A stretch of DNA of 64,000 bases. Source: Caprimulgus europaeus (lineage: Eukaryota; Chordata; Aves; Caprimulgiformes; Caprimulgidae). Positions 13,946-25,555 of this stretch are shown piece by piece. Each line of letters starts with the position of its first letter. Within the stretch, counting starts at the first letter, position 1. The stretch spans positions 41,270,839 through 41,334,838 of the forward strand of contig OU015532.1 of assembly GCA_907165065.1 (NCBI GenBank), given 5' to 3'. The position numbers were made by a program, and so were the translations under genes. The notes under the pieces were generated by a model, which saw only the letters and a list, made by a program, of their open reading frames with translations, made no database searches and was not told the origin of the DNA.

Positions 13946-15090
13946 ACTAACAAGACAGGTGCTCTGAGCTCAGATATGTGTTTGGGAGAGCCCACAGAAG
14001 GCATGCATAGCTAAAAGGTTCCCTCGACATGTCTGACTGAAGACAAATCATCAGTCCTCCTTCTTCATTACCAAAGCTTCAATCACCATTATACACCCAA
14101 ATCATTGAAGTATTTTCTCTCTAATCCTTGTGTGCCAAAGTAAACTAAAGCATCCTGCATTTAGACTCTGATTAGAGTTTCCAGGACATAGTTTTTCTTC
14201 AGGATACAGCAGAATGAGGGTTCCCAGCTAGCTACTGAAGGTTATGTTTTTGAAGTTCCCTGGTTTTGAGGAGGCTAATTGCATTGCATTGATTGCATAA
14301 ATGGAACCTCAAATCTTGTGACAGTGGAGACTTTATACTTTCTTATAACAGTAAAATATTCAGGGAAATACACAGACAGCTGAATCATCTCTGGGAGACT
14401 TAGCAGTATATAGAATGATTACTGCTATGGTAGTGCAAAGCTCTGGGCAGATTTACAGCTAATCCATTCGCAAAGTCAAGTTGAAAAAAAATGAAGAGTG
14501 TGAAGTCAATGTGGTTACAGTCTCTCAGTGAGTCTGTGATGATAGGCATAGATGTTCCTTAATGTCAGCATTTGTTCCTTCAGAGGACAAGGAAGGTATC
14601 TCAAGTTTCTTTGCAACATTCCTTACAGGACAGCAGTTTGTCAGGAAAGACATCTGGTATAGTCACATCAGGATGAGAGTCCTTGACACTGTGCTGCAAC
14701 TTAGCAATGACCCATCTGACATGGCATCGCACGGTGCAAGAGAGATGCTGCAGCTTGCACAGCTGATGTGCCTGAGATCCAGGAGAAGGTAAAGACTAAG
14801 GGCCAATTGTAAAAGCCTAAACCTACTGTATAAGATCCAACTGGGGTAGCTGAGCCTTCTGAAAAGGCTCAGAAAGGCCACACATACTATTGCTTCTGCA
14901 AACCGTTTAACTCTGGAGAGCCACTTTCTGATTCCCTCTCCAGAACTGGAAGAGAATTCCAGTTCTCATGACTAACTGCTATACCTCCTTTGTGAAAACA
15001 CAATACACTATTGAAGCAAGCAACAGAAGAATTAAATCATCCCATATAGCTTATCTGTAGTATGCTGTATCCAAGTGAGAGAATGGAGTC
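13946..15090. other. intergenic, nothing recognised
   Basis: Unique sequence between the ERVL-like LTR and the CTTTC array. A 76-codon open frame at 14562-14792 (plus) has no family resemblance. Confidence 0.5.
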
Positions 15091-15340
15091 CTTTCCTTTC
15101 CTTTCCTTTCCTTTCCTTTCCTTTCCTTTCCTTTCCTTTCCTTTCCTTTCCTTTCCTTTCCTTTCCTTTCCTTTCCTTTCCTTTCCTTTCCTTTCCTTTC
15201 CTTTCCTTTCCTTTCCTTTCCTTTCCTTTCCTTTCCTTTCCTTTCCTTTCCTTTCCTTTCCTTTCCTTTCCTTTCCTTTCCTTTCCTTTCCTTTCCTTTC
15301 CTTTCCTTTCCTTTCCTTTCCTTTCCTTTCCTTTCCTTTC
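15091..15340 (+). repeat. (CTTTC)50 pentanucleotide microsatellite
   Basis: Exactly 250 bp, fifty CTTTC units without a single interruption, with a few partial bases on the left. Purine/pyrimidine strand asymmetry is complete. Frames are open on both strands only because no phase of the unit forms a stop. It is not coding. Array length in an assembly may be inaccurate. Confidence 0.97.
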
Positions 15341-16711
15341 CTGCAAGTACAAACTGATCCAATGAAACATGAAGCATCCACCAGACATCATTTCAAGTCT
15401 GCTGGAGCTAAAAGCACATCTTGATGACTGGGGAATATTCCTTTCAGCAGCACATATGTGGAGCAGATATACTGGTACATTTATAATTATAAATATGCTT
15501 CCACTGATCTTTGCCTGTCCTCTTATCTTTTATTACTGTTTCTTTTACAGCCATCTTCTTCCACAGCCAAGAAAGTATTCATTCTTTCTGCTGGGTTTGG
15601 ATGATGTGTGTTCTTGCACAAAAGGTCAAATGAAGGCAATGTACCAATGAAACTCCAGAGCAGCCTTCAGACTGCAACCAGAACAGAGTTTCAATGGCAA
15701 ACAATCGTCACAACTAATCTCTGCACAAAGAAATGCTTCAGCCCCAGTCTATAAGCCCCCACTGCTCCATGAGTGACTTCATACCTATCAAGTAAATCAT
15801 GATTCTAGAATATGGAAAGAGGAAAAAAGCATCTCTATACTCACTCAACATTCATTTCTGTAAGATGCTGATCACTCTGATCAACACTTGTGGATGTGTA
15901 AAATCCTATTGATTTCAATTGGAAACCTTTCAGGATGTGTGATATCCAGTCTCATGGTAGTCTCATGGTCAAAAATCCTGCAGACAGTGTTCAGGACTTC
16001 ACCTGGTGAGCTGAAACAAGAAGTCTTTAGAGCAGACAGATACTGCTAAAGAGACTCTCCCTTTCCTCTGAAAGGGGTAGAAGACCCACTTATAAGAGCA
16101 GAAGGTATTCTAGTGTTAGAAAACCTCTGTGAATCCAGACTAATGTTCAGGAATTGCTGATGTGTCTTGTGGGATGATAGTAAACCAAAGATACATTGGA
16201 CATCCATAGCTGGCAAGGACACATCCTCTCTCTCAGGCAAACCTAATTCACACGGGGAAATAGACAGTTTTGTTAATGATAAAGGTAAGAAAGGGCCCTA
16301 TTTCCCTGCAGGAATCCTTCCCATGGCAGAATTTGCGTCATCATATTCTTAAAGCCCAGCTCCAGATGTAACATATTTTATTTTTAGATAAAATCCACCT
16401 CTGCAACAAGGGTTTGTGCTGCCATTTCTTCCTCATTTCACAAGGAGGGCTTAAGAGGTACTATTAGCACTGAGCGAGCCACTCTGCCCTGAAGCAAATA
16501 TCATCTTTAAATCTTTCTAATATATAATCTCCTCTCTGTTACAGTAATACACCAGGCTCTTCCTTCTCTGATACAGTCTGCTCCCAGAATGGATTCAGGT
16601 TGCAGCACCAGTTCAAACAGCCAGTGAACTCACAAAGTCCATACCAGTGTTAACTGAAGTATGTTGTAGTATGACAGCCTGCTAATGGGACTAAAGACTG
16701 ACTCCTTTCAG

Positions 16712-16743
16712 TCTACTTCATCACAAGTAGATGATGAAGTAGA
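16712..16743. repeat. inverted repeat, 12-bp arms
   Basis: Arms TCTACTTCATCA (16712-16723) and TGATGAAGTAGA (16732-16743) pair perfectly around an 8-base spacer. Confidence 0.9.
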
Positions 16744-19724
16744 TCGATAATCTGTATTATAATAAGAGATACAGAATTCATTTTATGAACTTTTTCAACA
16801 AGAACTCAAAATAAAGTTGGCATTCTTCTCATGAGAGACATGAGGAAAAAAGAAAAGTAGAATTCAGAAAAGCTAACAGAGTAAAACAGGATAAAACAGG
16901 AGGAGAATAAAACAAAGGACCAAAGACAAAGGAGAGGTAAGGAACTCAGGCTTCTAGCTGACCTGGGGGCAACAGCAGAAGAGCACGGTGGTTTGGTCTG
17001 TGGCTCTTCCCTGAAGATGGAGAAAGGTACATGCTGTTTCTGCTGTGCCTGTAGGAAGTCGGAGCTGAGGGTGCTGCAGAATTTCCAGCCAAACAAACAA
17101 TGTAATGAGACCTAAGCTCATCTCCAGTGAAACATTTTTTAGGTTCTGAAAGGCTTTTGAGAAACCAGAGCTTTTCTCTTCAGTTTTTTTCTGATGAAAA
17201 GTCTGTTTGGAGGCACATGACGTGATACTATCACTTTCAGAGGCATGAAAAGATTGCAAACATACTTAAACATGCTTTCAGGTTTTATACTTCTTTAATG
17301 AAAACCTAAAACACATGAATAAAAATCTCACAGAAATAAAAGCATTCCTGATCATCTCCACATGGAGCCTTGCACTGGAGAATTGGGGATCACAGCAAGG
17401 AGGAACCATCCTTACAGGCCACAAACACTCATCTGCTCCCAGAACTTCATTTCTTATACTATTTATACTTATTCTTATACTATTTCACCTTCCAGATAGA
17501 ATCTCCTTGAATCAGTCATCTGTGCATGCAGTTACCCATAGGAAAATCACTCCCTATTTTTCATGTGTAGCAGGAGGCTCTGTCTTCCAGGAACACCACC
17601 CCATAAGGAGAATTTTGCACCATTCTACAGACAGAACAACAGGAAAGCAGCTGAGACATGCACAGGCATTAGTCAAGACATGACTGTATGTACAATGATT
17701 TAGCCCGAACAGCTGGCTAGGAGATCATAAAACAAATGTGTTTTACTATGTGAGTGCTAGATGAAATGACCCTGTTGTCAAATTTGGCTAAGAGCTGGAA
17801 CAGCCGCAGAGCATACATAGGATTTATGAAACTAACCTCTGGATTCCTTCCTGAGCCCAGGAAATTGCATTTCTTTGAGGTCTGGACTGATGTTCATTGA
17901 TAAGGCAAAATTATGCTCTTCTGCAGGGAGAAAAAAAAAGCAAAGCAGAAGCACTGGAAAGCCAAATAGCCTTATGTGGAGAACTGAAGGGACTGAAGAA
18001 GGATAATAAATTACTCTCTTAAAAAATTCTACTCTCCTCTCAACCCAGAAAAAGAGAGAACCTGCATATGCAAAGAACAGGGAGCAAATTACTCCCCTGT
18101 GTTCTTAAAGATTCAAGCTATTTTTCTTAAATTATAATCCTATATATGGTGTCTGTTATACAGCTAATCAGGCAGACACAAATGATGAAAATACATAGAA
18201 AAAAAACTGAACAAGCAGCAAATGAAGCAGAGAGAGAAGACAGCTCTGGCCTGAGTATGACTGAACTCTCTGCTTAGGAAATACTAGGCGCTAGCACCTT
18301 CCAGGATCAAAGCTTTCTCTCAGGCCTCAGAAGATGAAGAGGCCATGTAAGGAGATGAACAGGGTTGGCTTTTTCCCAGCAATTCTTTTGCTAGTGGACA
18401 GTGGTTCTTAGGCTATGCAAAATGCACTCAGTAGCCAGAGACAACTTAAAAAAAAAAGGAAAAAAGTTAATGTTTATCTCTGGTCTTCCTTCCCGCTCTT
18501 CTGGGCATAATATTCCAGATGAATCAAGGGAAACACAGACAGGGCACAGCATGAGACACATATCCTAAGGAAGCTAAATTACTAAAAGACTAACTTCATA
18601 TTATATTTTGTGTAAGGTAATGGTTGATAAAAGAAAGCTTTCATCTCATTAAAAAAATACCAAGTTTTCAAAACTTACTGGTCCAACATGGAATAAAAAT
18701 CAAGACTTTCTTCAGAACCCACCATAACCACCCATCAACAACCTGCTCATCAGAACACTAGTCTGGGAAGCAGGAGAACCTAATCAAGCACAGCTGCGGC
18801 ATGAGTCTCAGCTTCCTAATCCCTATGGAGAGCCTCAAATTTTAGTTTAATGGCTATTTCAAGGAGACTTTTTCCACCCTTCTTTAAGTTATGCAACTAA
18901 GTACTAATCCTTTCCTCAGTGGGAGAAAAGATTTTTTTTTTTTAAATACCTTTCTTACCTCAGGACTCTCTAGCAGATAGAGAACAAAGGAACATGTTAT
19001 TTTCATGTCTGATTAGTGACTGAAAAATCTGAGTGGAATCAACAAGAAACAAAGTATAATTTGTTCCTTGGTTTCTACATCAACCTCAAAGTGAGAGATC
19101 CTGAGAAAATTTCTGTAACCTGTCACTAGAGCTTCAGTGCTGGAAAGCAGTTATTACCTCTTCATAAAAACATTAGTTGTCAGCGTCCCAAGACAATAAC
19201 TGTACTAATAATACCTGATTGCAAAACCACTTAGTTATGAAAGTGTACAAAATACCGATTGCCATGATTTGTTTCTAAGTAGGTATTGTGTCCTATGCTA
19301 GCCAGTGATACTGTCATTCATTGTCTTACAGGGAAAAATGGATTCACCTTGTGGCTGAGCAATTGCCATTTCCTAACCACGCTTATGCTACTCAATCTAG
19401 AGCACGCAGATTACTGTACGCTCGCCTCTGGCAGTGCACAGTGAAAACAACCATCTGGTCAGGACCTAAGCCACCTTGCTTTCACTTGCATATACACGCT
19501 TTCTGACAGAAGATTTCTGCTGGGGATCCTACATTCTACCAAAAACATACAAGCAATTACAAAACAGATTTTTTTAAACCTTCTTTATTCCTTTCCTTTC
19601 CACTCTCCATTCCTCCTCTCCTTTCCAACACACATTTATATGCACCCACACCCCCGCCCCCCACACACATTTCCTTTTATGAAGAGGAGAAATTTAAGAA
19701 CTGATATTCCTTGAATGCACCTTT

Positions 19725-19845
19725 CTTTTCTTTAGAAATCTTTCCTTAGAAATCTTTATTTTCTTTAGAAATCTGCAACTTATCAACTATTTTAGTTGAT
19801 TTTTTTATCAACTTATCAATTATTTTAGTTGATTTTTTATTTTTC
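19725..19845 (+). repeat. local tandem duplications
   Basis: ttagaaatct occurs three times between 19731 and 19773. A unit of about 35 bp (aacttatcaaytattttagt then tgattttttt) occurs twice between about 19777 and 19840. The pattern fits recent local duplication. Confidence 0.8.
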
Positions 19846-21454
19846 CTAGCTGGGTTACGATTTTGATTTTGGGTATTGCACATACTGAAATTCCACTGCA
19901 TGTACTAGACTGGAGTGAAATATTTCCACATATTTTGCCAGCCTAAAGTAGAAACTAGTAAAAAAACCACTTGTGAGACAGTAGCAGGCAACAGGGCTTG
20001 TAATGGATCACTGCTAAAAAGCCACCATGTTTGATCTGCACAATATTTTCTTCCACAGAGCTGAAAGATGATGATAAAATGTTGATGATAAGAAGTATTG
20101 GAAATCATTTGCAAGGGTGTAAGACATAATAAATCGGTGACCACAGGCTGAAGGTACTGACCTTTCACTGATCACAAGAACCATGAACAAAACCTCTGAA
20201 GTAATTGAGATTGAGAAGCTTTCAGGAGCTGCGATAGGAATATTACCATGGCAAGCTTTTTTTTTTTTTGTCACATTTTAACAAAATTACTTTCATGGTA
20301 AGTTTTTATTTAAAAGGCAAAAACCCTGTCCCAAATCAAATCTAGGCATGTTTGAAATAACTACCTTCCCTTTTCTACAGGAATGCTCTTGACAAAGCAA
20401 ATGCACAGATTCTTCTGCAGGATGCTCTTTTGCCTTTTCTCCTTACATCTTTTTATAAGGCAGTGAGAGTTATTTATAGGGAGACTGGGACTTTAATATC
20501 TGGTCTGATGAGAAGGGCAGAAATAAGTTGGTACACAAAATGAAGCACCAGTCAGAAGTCAGACTCACATCCAGTTTTCTCAAGCATCACCTTTTTGCAC
20601 TGTTCCAGTAGAAACCGACTAAAACTGTACATAGGGTTTCATGCAGCTGTTAGAAATCTCTCATCACTTCAAAGCACGGGTTGGGTTTTGCTCTGTAGCA
20701 ATATGCGTGCACCACCACTGACAGCTTTGGATGGAAGATGTGTTGCAGGTGGCATATACAAGTTCACTCGCTGCCAACTGCTTCTCCTATGTTTGTAAAT
20801 CTTCAGTGGGGAAAAACAAGCAGAGCAAGATAAAACTAAGAACTGGTGTCTCCATGGGAGCTACAGTTCTTTTCATGAATCAACAAACCTCTTCTACCAC
20901 TTAGCTGTACTTTGATTTGTACCTACAGTACTCACAGTATTCACTCATTAAAACTACCATAAAGATATCTTTAAGATCTCCAAGTGCTCTATGGAATTAT
21001 TTGCCTGCTAGATGCAAGGATAGCAGCTTTTCAAAACTCTACTGGTTCCTCTCAGACTGGAATCTTTTTCTCCCTCAAAAAAATATTTCAGTTCCAGTAT
21101 GTACTCTCTTCTTCTAAGAGAGGAATCTTTCCTGAACACCTGTCTCAACAGAACTGACTGAAACTGTGTAATTTACTGTCTGGCTAAATTTATCCCTCAT
21201 TTTCCATGAGAGATGATGCCCAAGGCACGTACACATTACAGAAGACAGTAGGAGACACCACATCTCTTTCTGAGGTATTCATACCTTTGCTAAAGGAAGT
21301 CATAGGTTCCTGTACCAGTTCCTCTGACTGTGGGCATAATGCATGAGTATTGTATACCATTTACAACGACAAACGTGCTTTATGAACCAGTCTTTCTATT
21401 TCAGGCAAGTGTACTTCATGCTGGGGAAAGAGAACATAAATGTGCCATTTCTTA

Positions 21455-21730
21455 GAACCTCAAAAAATTGGAAAAGGCCCATTCATTTTATTGCATCTAA
21501 AAGTCATTTCATCCAAACTTCTGATCAAAGCAGGACTAACTTCCAAAGTTAGATCGTGTTGCTCTCTTTTTTTTCAGTCAAAAATGTTCACAGACAGTGA
21601 TTCCACAACCTCTTCAGGCACCTCTTCTGGTGTTTAACCACTCTCATTGTGAAGGATTTTTTTCTCTGTTGTTTTCCTATGTTGCAAACTGTGACCACTA
21701 TGTGTTGTTCTTGAACTGTGCATTTCCTAC
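21455..21730 (-). repeat. old CR1 LINE fragment
   Basis: The plus strand shows the reverse complement of a CR1 3' region: tgattccacaacctcttcag, tggtgtttaaccactctcat, then a stretch like gcaaactgtgaccac. Many differences from consensus suggest an old insertion. Confidence 0.65.
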
Positions 21731-23504
21731 TAGTAGAAAAGAGCACACCCAGTCTACATCACTTTTTTAGTTTGAAAATTTTTTTCTTCAGTAGTGTCTC
21801 AGCTGGTGTCAGTGGCTTAATTAGTTGAACTCTGTCTCAAGGTCCAACTGTTTTGCCTACCTGCAGATGCAAGACGACCTACAAACTGAATGAAGTAGCT
21901 CTCTAATCACGCTCCTCACCAGAACAGCTGTGAGTGTTTACCAGCCACCATGTCTCTAGCATGCAAATTATTGTATAAAAGCTGACCAGGTATTCAGCAG
22001 GAATCTCTATGGTACCTGACCTTTCTTATTTAAAGCTTTGAACACTGTCACTATAATCAATCACTAATACACATTCCAGCACAGCCTGTTTCATATGTTG
22101 TTTATGAGCATGGACAAGCAGGATTTTAACCTTGATCCTGAACTCATAGGGAAGGGTAGCATGTGATTGTGTTCTTGAATTATAATCCATCCTACAAAAA
22201 ATAGCCAGGAAGGTTATGAAGGCTATCAGAATAATGAAAGGCTTCAGATGGCTTTACAGCGTTAACATTTACCTACCTCATACTACAAACAGTAATATTC
22301 ACCACAAAGTTGCAGACATAGTGTCATAGATGCACCACAAAAACTTTTTTAAATTGCATCTGCATATATTGTAAAAAAGGAGACCATGGAGTTATTCAGA
22401 CCAACAGTCCAAGAATCCCCCCTTATGAATTGCCACTTACAGACTTTTCTTACAAGATGAAAAAACTCCCTTGTCAGCAAATAAGGGCCTTCCAAACATA
22501 CCTTTTTTCACTGGAAAATAACATTGTCATGCTCCTCTTTCCAACAGACAGTGCATGCTCCACTGGAACATTTCCGAAGCTAAAGCAGCATGTTCTCTCT
22601 TCAGTCCATTGGCAGCAGCCCAGAGCTGCATGCTGGGCAATTGAGGGAGGGTTTACACAGAGTCGTTGCCCACTTGTAACAATCAGGTCTCTGTCAAGTG
22701 AGAAAGATAGAAAAAAAAATTACTTTTTTCTCCTTTAGGCATTGCTACTTCTGTCACAAGTGAATGCCTTAAGTGCAGCAGTACTATGGTGCTGCATGGA
22801 AATACCCAGGGCTTGCTCCTGACTTTTAAATGCTACAGGATCTTGGTACGGTTCAGTAGCTCCTAACTCATTTTGAAGCCCAAAACTGAAAAAGATTCTT
22901 CCTCTTGTGCATACCTCATCTAGAAATTCCTGCCTCCAAGAATATCAACATCGTGCATGTTACCCTGGAAAGAAGAAAGACCCATAGATTAAATCCTTGA
23001 TGTAACTGATGGACAATATATGACTGTTTCCACATTAGAAACAGATGAGAATTTCCCTTTTATACAGTCAGAGCCTGCTGAGCTTTTTGAGGTTACATTC
23101 AAAAAGATACTAACGCTCACTCATGGCAGGTAAGGAAAAACTCCTAACCCACAAAAGTGCAAATGATGGTGTGTCTTAAGGAAAATCTCTTCTTCTGCTT
23201 TGCTCATGTTTGCTTTCTTTACTAATCAAGGCATAATTACAGTATTTTCTAACCACTCATGATCACTGCACATGAGCAAACCCTATTTTCTTCTTCTCAG
23301 TTGCTGAGGTATCTTTATTTACTGCTTCACTGTAAAGTATAGAATTTAGGAACAAGTAGGCAGGGGATATGTGCCAGAGCAGGATGGCTGGAGGTGGCTG
23401 GAGAGCACCTTGTCTGTTGAAGCAGGACTTGATATATGACTCCTAGAAACCTAAAACAGGACTCCATTACAGGAATAACCACATTCATGGCAAACATGTC
23501 TTTT

Positions 23505-23720
23505 GAACATAAGACTCATTTCACTGCTTCAGCCCAGCAGACCATCTAGCCCAGCATCCTGGCTCTGCCAATGGTCAAAGAAGAGATCCACAGGAGAATG
23601 CAAGAACAGGACAAGTCTGTTATGGTAATTTCCCAGAATACTCTTCCAGACATCCAAATCACAGATGCTTCCCATTTTGCAAGTTCTATCGCCAGAAATT
23701 GAAAGTTGAGCAGGCTGGGT
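23505..23720 (+). repeat. ancient CR1 LINE fragment
   Basis: It contains cagaccatctagcccagcat, cctggctctgccaatggtc and gcaagaacaggacaagt, in the order of old amniote CR1 elements. It is strongly diverged. Confidence 0.55.
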
Positions 23721-24582
23721 TTGAACAAGAACACTCCATGGACACCTGTGTTCTGATAGAGTGATGCTAATGGATTTTCCCAGTGTTTTGTTCCTGCTCA
23801 GTCCTAACAGTTGGTCTATTTAGCCAACACTTGGCTCTGTACACAGTCTTGGCTGTTCTGTCACTTACCAGCTCCCTTACACACAGCTAGGGTCAAACTA
23901 GCTGATTGTTGCAGATGTTACATTCAACCTAAGAATAACCAAAGCAGTGTCACATGCACTCCTTTCACATTTGAACTTGCTCTTCTAATTAAAGGCAGAG
24001 ATACACGTGAGCTCTATTCCTGTGCAGGCCATCTCCCTCAAACCACCTATCCATCTTGTCTCCTATCTGATACTCCTATTTCACAATTTTCTCTCCATTA
24101 TGAAATACTTTACTCTTTCAGGATCAGATTCATTCTAAACAGGGGCAGCACACAATGAGCCACCAAGCATTCACTCCACTTCATACAGAAATGGAGCATA
24201 ATTTAGAATCAGCTGGACTGGTTATTACAAATATAACTAAAAACTCTGCTAGGGTTAGTTATTATCTTGGTTTGGCATAAAGCCATACTGATTCTGAAAG
24301 ACAGAATCGCTCACCTCTGCTTCTCCTGGTAACCCCATGCATGTTCCTCCTACTTCTTTCTTGATCCAGCTGAACATTTTAATCTTCTTTTGTGTTTGGT
24401 TTTCCTTTTTTTCCCCACAGGATTACCTCTCAGTCAGATCAATAAGCAGGAAAAATCATAACTGTCCCTTTGAGCAGCAAGGTATTCTTAGAACAGTTAA
24501 ACTGGAGCATAAAACCACACCTTTCACTAAAGTGATTTTAATGCAGACATAAATTTACAGTATAAACACAAGATGTTAAATG

Positions 24583-24604
24583 TTCAGTGGCTTAAGCCAC
24601 TGAA
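24583..24604. repeat. 22-bp perfect palindrome
   Basis: The sequence reads the same on both strands, centred on CTTAAG (core cagtggcttaagccactg). It stands alone in AT-rich intergenic DNA. Confidence 0.9.
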
Positions 24605-25380
24605 AAGATACAAGCCTAAATTAATAGATTGTAACTCTTTTAATAATTTTTCTCTAAGTGCTATTTAGAGTCAGGGCCCAGGCATTTTTGGGTTTAATGT
24701 AAATTTTGCATGGGCAGTTTTTTAAGACTTTGAAAAACAGTGAGGTTTAGCATTTCTATTTTTTGTCCTGGATAATGACAAATGGCAGTAGTATTTTGCA
24801 GTAAATCCTGCAAGGAGCATTACTTCATTGGAAATATTAATTTTCCTTCTAGCCAAACTCCAAACAAAGTATCACTTTCTCTTCATTGAATACTACATTT
24901 GGCTCAGATTCCATTCCTGAATGACACATATGGAGCACTAAAAATTGCAGAATAGTGATTTTTTTCTGAAATGGTAGGATTATAAATTTCTTAGCAAAAT
25001 ACTAATATAGCAAAAAAATTTACTGTTTTTATTTTGTCATTAAATGTTGGTCTTACCCACAGCTTTAGACTTCCAAATACACACAGGAAACAGAACGCGG
25101 GAATGCAGAAAGATCACTTCTAAATTATACTGCACAACATATATTCTCATTTTTCACTTCATTCCTTCTGTCCTCTGGCCATGAAACAACCTTACAGCTC
25201 CACCCTGTTGTAAATCATTGAAATGGCTTAGGCCCCTTGGCATAAATCAGAGAGAATTAGCAGAGATCTTCAGGAGGCCTCTTCTCCTTGAGAACTTTAG
25301 ACAAAACAATTCTAATCAAGCTGGGAAAAAAGGGAGTATCCTGTTTTTGCCCTTTGAAGTTCAACTGAACAAACACCACC

Positions 25381-25555
25381 TGTTGTAACGAGGAGAGAGT
25401 TCTCAGGAGAATGAATAAGCCAATCAGTGTGGATTTATAAGAACGTATGTGGGCTTGGTTAACGGATTGTATATAAGAGACGTGTGTGATCAATAAATGG
25501 GAAAGTCTGATGATTCTCATATTGAGCGTCCGGATTTTTTCCCCCCGTCGCAACA
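25381..25555 (+). mobile_element. solo LTR, short ERVK-like, with target duplication
   Basis: It starts TGTTG and ends CAACA (inverted ends) and is flanked by the direct repeat ccacc at 25376-25380 and 25556-25560. Inside are a TATA box (tatataag, 25470-25477) and AATAAA (25492-25497), followed by a U5-like segment attgagcgtccgg. At 175 bp it is very short. It has no internal region and so is a solo LTR. Perfect flanking repeats suggest limited decay since insertion. Confidence 0.8.

Larger units (their letters stand above)
15341..21454. other. intergenic, nothing recognised
   Basis: Six kb with the small hairpin and tandem duplications listed separately. No protein-like exon seen. Confidence 0.5.
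21731..25380. other. intergenic, mostly unrecognised
   Basis: Contains one old CR1 piece and the 22-bp palindrome listed separately. Otherwise AT-rich unique sequence without a supported gene. Confidence 0.5.

Noticed and set aside
13097-14014. Overlapping open frames of 66-150 codons at 13.1-14.0 kb
   Set aside because: They lie within the ERVL-like LTR and its internal repeats and have no protein resemblance.
15032-15424. Long open frames on both strands over the CTTTC array
   Set aside because: They are produced by a pentamer with no stop in any phase. There is no splice or coding context.
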